Of a stretch of 64,000 bases of DNA, positions 50,518 through 57,946 are shown piece after piece. The first letter of the stretch is position 1, and each line of letters opens with the position of its first letter. This DNA is from Bordetella genomosp. 5 (GTDB taxonomy: Bacteria; Pseudomonadota; Gammaproteobacteria; Burkholderiales; Burkholderiaceae_B), in assembly GCF_002261475.1 (NCBI RefSeq), contig NZ_NEVN01000005.1, forward strand, positions 186,001-250,000. Direction: 5' to 3'. The notes below the pieces were generated by a model, which was not told the origin of the DNA, ran no database searches, and saw nothing but the letters and a program-made list of their open reading frames with translations. The position numbers and the translations under genes were made by a program.

Positions 50518-51086
50518 CGACCTCATCGCGTGACCGACTGCTGCGCGTATTGCCCTGGCTGCGCCGGCTGGCCGGCCCGGTGCTGTTCATCGCCATCGCG
50601 CTATGGATGGGCCAGAAGGCGTTTTTCGTGCTCGAAGGTCCGGTCAAGCGTCAGAGCCTGCGGGCGGACGCGACGCCGGATTCGCTGCCGATGCCGGTCG
50701 AAGGCGTGGGCATGCGGCGCGTTATCGTGGCAAAGGATTCCGGCAACCCCGCCGACCGGAGCGCGCACGGGGTCAACATCTATGCGGGCCGCGGCGCGCC
50801 GGTGCGGGCGGTGACCGATGGCGTGCTGAGTTTCGTGATGTTCAACGAGAAGCTCGGCAATGCGCTGATGCTCAGCGGGCCGGGCGGCATGTCGATTCAC
50901 TACTCGCGCATGGACGGCTTCGCCGACATCCGCAACAACCAGGTGGTCAAGGCCGGCGACCTGCTCGGTTATGTCGGCAATACCGGTCTCAACGCCGGCG
51001 ACGATGAGCCGCACCTGCATCTGCAGGTCTACGTGGACGCGCAGCCCGTCGATCCCTATCCGCTGCTGCGCAGCGGCGGCGGCTGA
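50514..51086 (+). CDS. Membrane-anchored LytM/M23-like protein, probably non-catalytic
   Basis: A 190-residue protein: one membrane segment (LAGPVLFIAIALWMGQKAFFVL), then a periplasmic M23/LytM domain (about 60-185) with HGVNIYAGRGAPVRAVTDGVLSFV, GNALMLSG, KAGDLLGYVGNTG and EPHLHLQVYVDAQPVDPYPLL. In active endopeptidases the first motif reads H-x-G-x-D; here the Asp is Asn88 and the His sits one residue too close (His85). YSRMDG replaces the usual Y-H. HxH is kept. Zinc binding is therefore doubtful, as in NlpD/EnvC-type activators of amidases. Confidence 0.85.
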   Translation: MTTSSRDRLLRVLPWLRRLAGPVLFIAIALWMGQKAFFVLEGPVKRQSLRADATPDSLPMPVEGVGMRRVIVAKDSGNPADRSAHGVNIYAGRGAPVRAVTDGVLSFVMFNEKLGNALMLSGPGGMSIHYSRMDGFADIRNNQVVKAGDLLGYVGNTGLNAGDDEPHLHLQVYVDAQPVDPYPLLRSGGG

Positions 51087-51190
51087 CGCGCGCGTCGTCG
51101 CAAGCCTGCGGGCGGCATGCGGCGCTGAGCGCAGCGCAGGCGCTGATCGGCCGCCAGGCCGCGGCCGCGCGTGGCGGTATCCCGCCCGCG

Positions 51191-51739
51191 CTACTTGCGC
51201 GCGCGCTTTTCCTGCAGGGCTTTCATGTCGGCAAGGCGCTCGAGCAGGGCGTTGATCTCGCGCTGATACAGCGCGCGTAACGAGGGCGCCTCGTCCGGCT
51301 CGAGGTCGTAGCCGTCGAAGACGGCGAGCGTCTGGTCGGGCCGGTAGCCATACAGACTGGAATCGCCCTCGACCTTCAGCACCGGCGCGAAATCGGGGAT
51401 GTCCTGTTCGCGCACCTGGTCGAGCATCACCTCGAGATCGAGCCACTCGGGGACGTCCGGCGCGAGTCCGAACACCATCACGCCGCGCCAGAAAGTCCAG
51501 GCCGGGCCGACGTCATACAGCTTGGCCTCGGGCCAGAGCTCGTCGCGCGCGGTCACGTAGACGCCGCCAAGCTTGGACAGCGACAAGGCACGAAGCTCGT
51601 CGGGCAGCGCGAAGCCGACGCGGGCTTCGTAGGCGTCGAAGCGGTCGGCCTCGGCCGCGCCGGCGACGACTTCGAACTCCTTGATATCGACCGGTCCCAG
51701 GATGGACCACATGGCTTCGAGGATGGGCGTATCGGACAT
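51191..51739 (-). CDS. SMI1/KNR4 (SUKH) family protein (2)
   Basis: A 182-residue protein: KEFEVVAGAAEADRFDAYEARVGFALPDELRALSLSKLGGVYVTARDELWPEAKLYDVGPAWTFWRGVMVFGLAPDVPEWLDLEVM matches the SUKH domain in order (FALPDELR, then a loop, WPE, then a strand with FGLAPD). The C-terminus is helical and basic. It is a second SUKH family member, unrelated in position to the first. No toxin gene is adjacent, so an immunity role is only a family-level possibility. Confidence 0.78.
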   Translation of the reverse strand: MSDTPILEAMWSILGPVDIKEFEVVAGAAEADRFDAYEARVGFALPDELRALSLSKLGGVYVTARDELWPEAKLYDVGPAWTFWRGVMVFGLAPDVPEWLDLEVMLDQVREQDIPDFAPVLKVEGDSSLYGYRPDQTLAVFDGYDLEPDEAPSLRALYQREINALLERLADMKALQEKRARK

Positions 51740-52101
51740 GGAGACAGCAACAGAGAAGCCGGCCGCTCGCGCAGATCGCAGGGCGCGCGCGGCGGGCGCG
51801 TTATCGGGGACGCAAGCTTACCGCAGGCCGGGCGTGCGGCGCGGTTCGCCGGATGTTCGTTCGAACGCGTCCGCAACGCAACGCAAAACCGGGCGTCGCC
51901 GCGCATGAACCGGGCTGCACAGGTCTAAAGCAATGCCGCGTGTCACGCGCGTTCGCGCATGCCCGTAACAACTGCTCCCGGTGCGCAACAATCCCTCACG
52001 CTTGATCTGTCCCTTCGTATTGTCAGCCCCGGTGGTGCTGGCCTATTCTCGCGGCACCCTGGTACACGGCCCGGGCCGACAGGCTTCGACGGGCATACTC
52101 G
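51740..52101. other. 362-base gap between the SUKH gene and the exported hypothetical gene
   Basis: Promoter region of two divergent genes. I see no gene, palindrome or terminator that I can support here. Confidence 0.5.
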
Positions 52102-52962
52102 ATGACACTCACCATGAAAGCCGCTACGCGCGCATCGACGCGCTGGTCCCAATCGTTAGCCGGCTGGGCACTGGCCGCCGCCGCGCTCGCTCCCGGATTC
52201 GCGCCGCTCGCCGCGCAGGCTCAGAAGCTGCCGCCGGGCGCGATCTTCACCGCCATCCACAACATTCCCGAAAAGAACGTCGACGCGGACTCGGTCGAGC
52301 TCGAGAACGGCGTCATCTCCACCTATTGGTACGGTCACGAGTTCGACGTGGCGGGCCGGCATTTCTTCACGGGCTTCGTGTGGAACACGCGAGACGCCGA
52401 AGCGCGCAAGGGCGAGGATGTCGCCGCGCCGGATGTGCAGGTCAAGATCGCCCAGGCCACCTTCGAGCGTACCCATCCGGGCAAGACGCCTGCCTATTCG
52501 TTCTATGCCGTGGAGCGCAAGACCGGTCAGTTCGGCGGGCGCGAAAAGCCGCCGGAAGTCGACCCCTCGCGCAAGCCGCTGGAGTTTCATACCCAGGACA
52601 ACCGCATGGTGCTGGCGGTGCCGACGCGCACGTTTGATAACGGCGTCGCCCTCGACGGTTATGCCACCTTCCTGTTCACGCTGAAGAAGGAATTCGAGCT
52701 GCACGAATGGCTCTGGGCCTACACCGGCTCCGTCCAGACGGGCGAGGACAACGCCGCGGCCTGCGACGGCGGGGCCGTCATGCCGTGCGCCAGCAGCACG
52801 GGCACACTGAGCTTCGTGGCCGGCGCCGGCGGCCTGCCGCAGATCCGCGTGGTACCGGCTGGCACGACCATCGCCGGTCCGGGCAAGACCCGCGCGCTCG
52901 GGGCGGCCGACGCGCAGACGTACCGCTTCGACGAAAAGACGAGGAAGTATGTGAGCGAGTGA
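52102..52962 (+). CDS. Exported hypothetical protein
   Basis: A 286-residue protein with a signal peptide (RWSQSLAGWALAAAALAPGFAPLAAQA) followed by KLPPGAIFTAIHNIPEKNVDADSVELENGVISTYWYGHEFDVAGRHFFTGFVWNT. The mature protein is rich in beta strands. Cysteines occur as a pair (AACDGGAVMPCASS), likely a disulfide in the periplasm. No family recognised. An ATG four codons into the frame is an alternative start. No obvious operon partner: a small arginine-rich frame and an AI-2E transporter follow. Confidence 0.7.
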   Translation: MTLTMKAATRASTRWSQSLAGWALAAAALAPGFAPLAAQAQKLPPGAIFTAIHNIPEKNVDADSVELENGVISTYWYGHEFDVAGRHFFTGFVWNTRDAEARKGEDVAAPDVQVKIAQATFERTHPGKTPAYSFYAVERKTGQFGGREKPPEVDPSRKPLEFHTQDNRMVLAVPTRTFDNGVALDGYATFLFTLKKEFELHEWLWAYTGSVQTGEDNAAACDGGAVMPCASSTGTLSFVAGAGGLPQIRVVPAGTTIAGPGKTRALGAADAQTYRFDEKTRKYVSE

Positions 52963-53045
52963 GGGCGGGGCGGGACGGTTGCGCCATTGTCCGTGCCTCG
53001 GGCACGCCGGTTGCTCATGGCATCCCCAGCAATCAAAGGGGAGAC

Positions 53046-53165
53046 ATGAACATCGCGACGAAAACGGCTGTCCCGCGGGGCCGGCGAGCGGCGGCGGGAG
53101 CGGCCAGGGGTCATTTCAGTGGACGTATTGCCGGGGCAGCCCGGTCAGCGGCCGTCGAGCCGTAG
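53046..53165 (+). CDS. Possible small arginine-rich protein or leader peptide
   Basis: A 39-codon frame, MNIATKTAVPRGRRAAAGAARG..., with a strong GGGGAG ribosome-binding site. It stops six bases before the AI-2E transporter start. Its composition is basic and unlike a folded protein. It may be translationally coupled to the transporter, or be a chance frame. Confidence 0.3.
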   Translation: MNIATKTAVPRGRRAAAGAARGHFSGRIAGAARSAAVEP

Positions 53166-53171
53166 CCAGCC

Positions 53172-54350
53172 ATGCATACCACCTTGGATACCGAAAAGCC
53201 CGGCCCGAAGTCCACGCCGGAAGACGAAGAAGATAAGAAGGTAACGGTGCAGGAGGCGGGGCTCATCCCGGAGCCCGAACCGCCCGTGCCGCACGTCTGG
53301 GCGCGCGGCGCCTGTCTGACCACGCTGACCGTGCTCGCGGTGCTGTTCAGCCTCAAGGCGGCACAGGAGTTCATCGTGCCGGTCGTGATGGCGATCGTGA
53401 TCGCCTACGCGCTGGACCCCGCGGTGACTTTGCTCGTGCGGGCACGCATGACCCGGGTGCTCGCGGTGGTTCTGGTCATGACGGCCATCACGATGGCGCT
53501 GATCGGCGTGATCTACGCCACCAGCGACCAGGTCGCCGACATCGTGCATGCGCTGCCCGAGATATCGCGCAAGATCTCCCGCACCTTCGGCAGCTTCGCC
53601 AGCGGCGAAGGCTCGGTGTTCGAACGCCTCAAAACGGCCTTGAGCCTGCTCGAGGATACCGGCGGGGGCGGGGGCAAGCCGGTGGTCGTTGCCAAAGCGG
53701 ATCCCGCCATCAATCAGGTGCTGCTGTGGGGCTCCAAGGGGCTGGCGGCGTTCGTGGGCCAGGCGACCATGGGCTTCTTCCTGGTGTTCTTCCTGCTGCT
53801 CTCCGGCAACGCCTTCAAACGTAAATTCGTGAAGGTGGCCGGCAAGACGCTGTCGGAGAAGAAGATCAGCGTGCACATGCTGGATCAGATCAACAGCTCG
53901 ATCCACATGTACATGTTCATGATGCTCGTGACCAACGTGGCGCTGGCGCTGCTGTCATGGATCGCGTTCCGGCTGCTGGGCCTGGAAAACGCCGCGACCT
54001 GGGCGGTAGCAGCGGGGGCCCTGCACATCATTCCGTACTTCGGTCCGCTGGTCACGGCCCTGGGCACCGGGGTGGCGGCCTTGCTGCAATTCGGCGAGAT
54101 CGGTCCGGCGCTGGCCGTCGCGGGCGCCTCGGTGGCGATCGCCGTGCTGATCGGCATCGTGGTCACGACCTGGATGTCCGGCCGCATCGCGCGCATGAAC
54201 GCCGTGGCGGTCTTCATGCTGCTGTTGCTGTTCACCTGGCTCTGGGGCGTGTGGGGCACCTTGCTGTCGGTGCCCATGGCGTTCATCGCCAAGGTGGTCG
54301 CGGATCACATCGAAGGCCTGGAGGCGGTCTCGGAGTTTCTGGGCGAATAG
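53172..54350 (+). CDS. AI-2E-family (PerM/TqsA-like) transporter
   Basis: A 392-residue membrane protein with seven to eight hydrophobic segments in the AI-2E arrangement. N-terminal acidic/lysine cytosolic tail (TPEDEEDKKVTVQE). SLKAAQEFIVPVVMAIVIAYALDP; a soluble loop with KISRTFGSF; then LLWGSKGLAAFVGQATMGFFLVFFLLL, and GALHIIPYFGPLVTALGTGVAALLQFG and VWGTLLSVPMAFIAKVV. Members export autoinducer-2 or act as sodium/proton antiporters or general permeases; which one applies here is not decided. Convergent with the small reverse-strand gene. Confidence 0.9.
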   Translation: MHTTLDTEKPGPKSTPEDEEDKKVTVQEAGLIPEPEPPVPHVWARGACLTTLTVLAVLFSLKAAQEFIVPVVMAIVIAYALDPAVTLLVRARMTRVLAVVLVMTAITMALIGVIYATSDQVADIVHALPEISRKISRTFGSFASGEGSVFERLKTALSLLEDTGGGGGKPVVVAKADPAINQVLLWGSKGLAAFVGQATMGFFLVFFLLLSGNAFKRKFVKVAGKTLSEKKISVHMLDQINSSIHMYMFMMLVTNVALALLSWIAFRLLGLENAATWAVAAGALHIIPYFGPLVTALGTGVAALLQFGEIGPALAVAGASVAIAVLIGIVVTTWMSGRIARMNAVAVFMLLLLFTWLWGVWGTLLSVPMAFIAKVVADHIEGLEAVSEFLGE

Positions 54351-54369
54351 GGTTCGGCGGAGGTGGGCC

Positions 54370-54582
54370 TCAGCGCGGCAGCGGAGGCACCAATCCCGCC
54401 TGCTCCAGACGCCATCGCGGGATCTCGTAGTCGTACCACGCGTCTTGCAGGCTGGCGTATTGGCCAAGCCACGGCGCGAGGTGCGCCTCGATGTCCGCCG
54501 GCAGGGTGGGCAGCCACGCGTGCAACGCGTCGGGATCGGTGAAGGTAAGAATGTGGCCGCTATCCCCGCGCGGATGCGGCAA
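54370..54582 (-). CDS. Small hypothetical protein
   Basis: A 70-residue frame, starting at TTG as MPHPRGDSGHILTFTDPDALHAWLP. It is rich in Trp and acidic residues and ends LEQAGLVPPLPR. It looks protein-like, but there is no clear ribosome-binding site or better start, and it may be the conserved remnant of a longer gene. It follows tam by 70 bases on the same strand and could be the last gene of the AKR-permease-tam cluster. Family unknown. Confidence 0.5.
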   Translation of the reverse strand: MPHPRGDSGHILTFTDPDALHAWLPTLPADIEAHLAPWLGQYASLQDAWYDYEIPRWRLEQAGLVPPLPR

Positions 54583-54652
54583 AACATGACGATTGCTACC
54601 GGAGATGGCCGCGGCGCCCGGCTCCGTGTGGGAGGCGGCCGCCGTGCCGCGG

Positions 54653-55423
54653 TCAGCGCGTGGCCACCACGAACAGACGTGGGAAGGGCAGCAGCACGGT
54701 GCCGTCGCTCAGCGTGGTGTACGCGCCGTCGATGGCGTCGTGATAGTCCTGGAGAAACGCGCTGCGGCCCGCGTCGTCGAGCGGCGCGAGGAAGGGGCGC
54801 AGCGCGGAGGCCGTGAACCAGTCGACCACGGCCTGCGTGCCGCCCGCGAGCGCATGCGTGTAGGTCGTGCGCCAGACATCCACCCGCGCGCACTGGCGAT
54901 AAAGCAGTTCGTAGTACCACTCGCCGGCATGACGATCCGGATGCGTCGCCTGGCCGACCCGGTCGGCCCAGCGGCCGCTGGCCGCCAGCTCGCGCGCCAC
55001 GCGGTGCGCGGGCTCGTCGAGGTTGTCGGGCGTCTGCACGGCCAGCGCGCCGCCGGGCGTGAGCGATTGCAGCAGGCGAGGGTAGAGCGTGGCGTGGTCC
55101 GGTACCCACTGCAGCGAGGCGTTGGCCAGAATCACGTCGTAGGGGGCATCGGCCTGCCAGGTTTCGATGTCGGCCAGCGCGAAGGCCGTGCCGGGCAGCC
55201 GCTTGCGCGCGGCGTCGATCATGTCCTGCGAGCTATCCATGCCGGTGACCTCGGCCTGCGGATAGCGCTCGGCCAGCACCTCGGTGGAATTGCCGGGGCC
55301 GCAGCCGAGATCGACGGCGCGGCGAACCTGCGCCTCGGGCGTGGGAATCGCCGCGACGAGGTCGCGCACCGGCCGGGTGCGCTCGGCTTCGAAGGCGGAG
55401 TATTTCTGGGCTGACCAACTCAT
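54653..55423 (-). CDS. tam: Trans-aconitate 2-methyltransferase
   Basis: A 256-residue SAM methyltransferase of the Tam family. WSAQKYSAFEAERTRPVRDLVAAIP is the characteristic start. Motif I is AVDLGCGPGNSTEVLAERYP, then TGMDSSQDMIDAARKRLP, DIETWQADAPYDVILANASLQWVPDH and LTPGGALAVQTPDNLDEPAHR. It methylates trans-aconitate formed spontaneously from cis-aconitate, so protecting the TCA cycle. AGGAG seven bases before the ATG. It is downstream of the second nucleotide-exchange-like permease on the same strand. Confidence 0.95.
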   Translation of the reverse strand: MSWSAQKYSAFEAERTRPVRDLVAAIPTPEAQVRRAVDLGCGPGNSTEVLAERYPQAEVTGMDSSQDMIDAARKRLPGTAFALADIETWQADAPYDVILANASLQWVPDHATLYPRLLQSLTPGGALAVQTPDNLDEPAHRVARELAASGRWADRVGQATHPDRHAGEWYYELLYRQCARVDVWRTTYTHALAGGTQAVVDWFTASALRPFLAPLDDAGRSAFLQDYHDAIDGAYTTLSDGTVLLPFPRLFVVATR

Positions 55424-55500
55424 GAGGTGTCTCCTGGTGCGCGGGCGTCCCGTGGCGGGGTCGTGACCCGGCGCGTGTGCGGGGTGTCGATGCAAAGAGT

Positions 55501-56868
55501 CTAGCGCGAGGCGCCGCGGATCGGCGCGTCCTTGTCCAGCGGGGCGGCGGCGTCGGCCACTTCGTCGGCCGCTGCGTCGGCGGCCTCGCGGCGCCGCTGC
55601 GCGCGGCCCAGCGCGAGCCCGGTGGCGGCCCAGCCCAAGGCCAGCGCGGCGCCGATGAACATGGCGAGCGAAGGGTGATCGCCGAGCAGGTCCAGCCCGC
55701 GCTTGACCCAGCCGCTGACTGCGTCGCCACCCCGGTACACCGCCGTATCGATGAAGTTCTTGGCCTTGTACTTCTGCTCGGGCGAGATCACGGTGAACAG
55801 CATCTCCCGTCCGGGCCGCACCAGCGCGTATTCGCCCGCGCGGCGCACCACCATCACCACGGCGAACACCGCGAACACCGGCGAGAACGCCAGCGCCAGG
55901 AAGCCGAGCGCCACCACCACGGGCACGGCGCCCAGCAGGATGCCCACGCCCATCTTCTGGGCAATGCGACCGGTCAGGAACACCTGCGTCAGGATGGCGA
56001 GCGCCTGGACCAGCGTATCGAGCATGCCGAAGATCTGCGTCTGGCGCGTGCGATCCGGGAAGTGCTCGGCCACGATGCGGGCCTGCTCGAAATACAGAAA
56101 GGTATTGGCGCTGGCGAGCAGGATCACGAACAGCGCGATGCCCATCAGGTACGGCGAGCGGAATACCGCGGTCGCGCCCGCCAGCGGATTGCCGCCCAGC
56201 GGCTTGGCGCGTTGCGCGGCATCGCCGGGCGCGAGCGGATGGCGCGCCCGCCAGCGCAACAGGCCCATTGCCGCCAGCATGCTGCCCGCCAGCATCAGCG
56301 CCGACAACACGAGCAGGCCGGCGTGCCCGAGCGGGGCGACCAGCAGCGTGCCCAGCAGCGGCCCGGTCAGGCCGCCGAGGCTCGCGCCGCCGGCCATCAG
56401 CGCGAATAGGCGTTTGGCCTGACGGCTGGTGAAGACGTCGGCGAGCACGCTCCATGCGAGCGAGATGCTGAGCAGATTGAAGACCGACAGCCAGACATAG
56501 AAGACGCGCCCGGTCCACAGGTCCTCCGGATCGGCGGAGAGCGCCACCGCGAAGCCCAGCAGGTTTAGCACGAAAAAGCCGTACACCCACGGCACGATGC
56601 GCTGGCGCCCGATGCGCGAGGCGAGCCATCCGAACAGCGGGAGGACCAGCAACGTGGCCACGAAGGTGGCGGTGAACAGCCACTGCAGATTGTTCACGCC
56701 GCCCGCGATCCCCATGACCTCGCGCACGGGCCGCAGCATGAAGTAGCCGGTGAACAGCAGATAGAACATCGCGAGCCCGCCCGCGACCACGCCTGCTTCG
56801 CCGGGCCGCAGATTGAACAGGCGGCGCAGGCGCTGCGGCAGCGATGCGGGCGCGGGGGGCGGCGGCAT
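55501..56868 (-). CDS. MFS-like permease related to NTP/NDP exchange transporters (copy 2)
   Basis: A 455-residue protein with about 12 membrane segments, closely similar along its whole length to copy 1 at 11439-12770: AGGLAMFYLLFTGYFMLRPVREVMG, VNNLQWLFTATFVATLLVLPLFG, VRRAGEYALVRPGREMLFTVI and EQKYKAKNFIDTAVYRGGDAVSGW. The C-terminal 40 residues are acidic and Ala-rich. It follows the Tat-exported aldo/keto reductase by nine bases and precedes tam by 77 bases; these three may be one transcript. Substrate unknown. Confidence 0.75.
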   Translation of the reverse strand: MPPPPAPASLPQRLRRLFNLRPGEAGVVAGGLAMFYLLFTGYFMLRPVREVMGIAGGVNNLQWLFTATFVATLLVLPLFGWLASRIGRQRIVPWVYGFFVLNLLGFAVALSADPEDLWTGRVFYVWLSVFNLLSISLAWSVLADVFTSRQAKRLFALMAGGASLGGLTGPLLGTLLVAPLGHAGLLVLSALMLAGSMLAAMGLLRWRARHPLAPGDAAQRAKPLGGNPLAGATAVFRSPYLMGIALFVILLASANTFLYFEQARIVAEHFPDRTRQTQIFGMLDTLVQALAILTQVFLTGRIAQKMGVGILLGAVPVVVALGFLALAFSPVFAVFAVVMVVRRAGEYALVRPGREMLFTVISPEQKYKAKNFIDTAVYRGGDAVSGWVKRGLDLLGDHPSLAMFIGAALALGWAATGLALGRAQRRREAADAAADEVADAAAPLDKDAPIRGASR

Positions 56869-56877
56869 CGTGCTGCC

Positions 56878-57807
56878 TCAGCCGATCAGGTCGATCAACG
56901 ATTGACGTTGCTGCGCCGTGAGCGGCTCGCCGTAACCGGCGCGCAGATTGTCCGACTGGCGATCCGGACGGCTGGTGGCGGGGATGACGGCCGTGACCGC
57001 GGGATGGCTGAGCGAGAAGCGCAGGAACGCCTGTGCCCAGGACGTGATGTCGGCCTGCGCCGCCCAGGGCGGCAGGGCCTTGTCCTTGACGCGTCCGAAC
57101 AGACGGCCGTCGTCGAAGGACCGGTTCACCAGCACCGCCACGCCCAGCTCCTGGGCCAGCGGAAACAGCGTCTTCTCGGCGCCGCGCGCGTTGACGGCGT
57201 AATTCACCTGCAGGAAATCAGGCCTGACCTGCCGCACCACCTCGGCCAACTCCTCGTGGCCACTCTCGAGGTAGTGCGTCACGCCGGTATAGCGGGTCTT
57301 GCCTTGCGCCTTGAGCTCTTTGAGCAGCGCCGTCTGCGTCTTCCAGTCGCGCAGGTTGTGCACCTGCAATAGCTCGACCTGATCCGTCTTGAGCAGCGAC
57401 AGCGAACGTTGAAACTGCTGCAGGCCGGCGTCGCGGCCGGAGGTGCCGATCTTGGTCGCGAGAAAGGCCTGCTTGCGCAAACCCAGCTCGGCGAGCAGGT
57501 CACCCAGCACGGCCTCCGCCTGGCCGTAGCTCGGCGCGGTGTCGATCAGGGTGGCGCCGGCGGCGAAGAAGCGGCGCAGCACCTCGCGCAGCGGATCGCG
57601 GTCTTTGGCGTCGTTGCCCACATCGAAACTGTCCGCCGTGCCCATGCCGATCACCGGCACCTGCTGGCCGCTCGACGGGATGGTGCGCCGCTGCAGCGGC
57701 TGGCCGGCCGGTCGCGCGGCCAGGGCGGCGCGCAAGGGCAGGCCGGGGAGTACGAGACCGGCGCTCAGGGCGGTCAGCCCGGCAAGGACGTGGCGGCGGG
57801 TTGGCAT
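56878..57807 (-). CDS. Tat-exported aldo/keto reductase
   Basis: A 309-residue aldo/keto reductase with a twin-arginine signal (MPTRRHVLAGLTALSAGLVLPGLPLRAALA). The catalytic tetrad is visible: Asp and Tyr in IDTAPSYGQAE, Lys in FLATKIG and His in LLQVHNLRD. AAGGAG eight bases before ATG 57807 selects this start over an ATG 16 codons upstream. It would be folded with its NADP before export by the Tat system. The substrate is unknown. Divergent from the TonB receptor; the Zur-like box lies between. Confidence 0.92.
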   Translation of the reverse strand: MPTRRHVLAGLTALSAGLVLPGLPLRAALAARPAGQPLQRRTIPSSGQQVPVIGMGTADSFDVGNDAKDRDPLREVLRRFFAAGATLIDTAPSYGQAEAVLGDLLAELGLRKQAFLATKIGTSGRDAGLQQFQRSLSLLKTDQVELLQVHNLRDWKTQTALLKELKAQGKTRYTGVTHYLESGHEELAEVVRQVRPDFLQVNYAVNARGAEKTLFPLAQELGVAVLVNRSFDDGRLFGRVKDKALPPWAAQADITSWAQAFLRFSLSHPAVTAVIPATSRPDRQSDNLRAGYGEPLTAQQRQSLIDLIG

Positions 57808-57897
57808 CCAGGGACTCCTTTTGACAAGGCGGGATCGGAGTCCAGTGTAGGGCATGCATAGCCATTCCTATTCCCGGCATGTCTGCTCTTGCAAAAC

Positions 57898-57920
57898 GAT
57901 ATGTTATATCATCACACAAC
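57898..57920 (+). promoter_or_regulatory. Putative Zur box upstream of the TonB receptor
   Basis: A perfect GATAT-GTT-ATATC palindrome (57898-57910), followed by ATCACAC. The ATGTTATA core plus ATCACAC closely resembles gammaproteobacterial Zur operators such as that of znu, as I remember it. It lies 27 bases before the receptor ATG. Confidence 0.55.
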
Positions 57921-57946
57921 TACAACAGGGGCAAGAGAGCAGCAAC

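Noticed and set aside
55424-56683. Upstream extension of tam giving a 676-residue protein
   Set aside because: The added part is an out-of-frame reading of the permease; AGGAG before 55423 marks the true start.
57808-57946. Cobalamin riboswitch before the TonB/CobN-like operon
   Set aside because: The 139-base gap is too short and lacks the B12-box sequence; a Zur-like palindrome is present instead.
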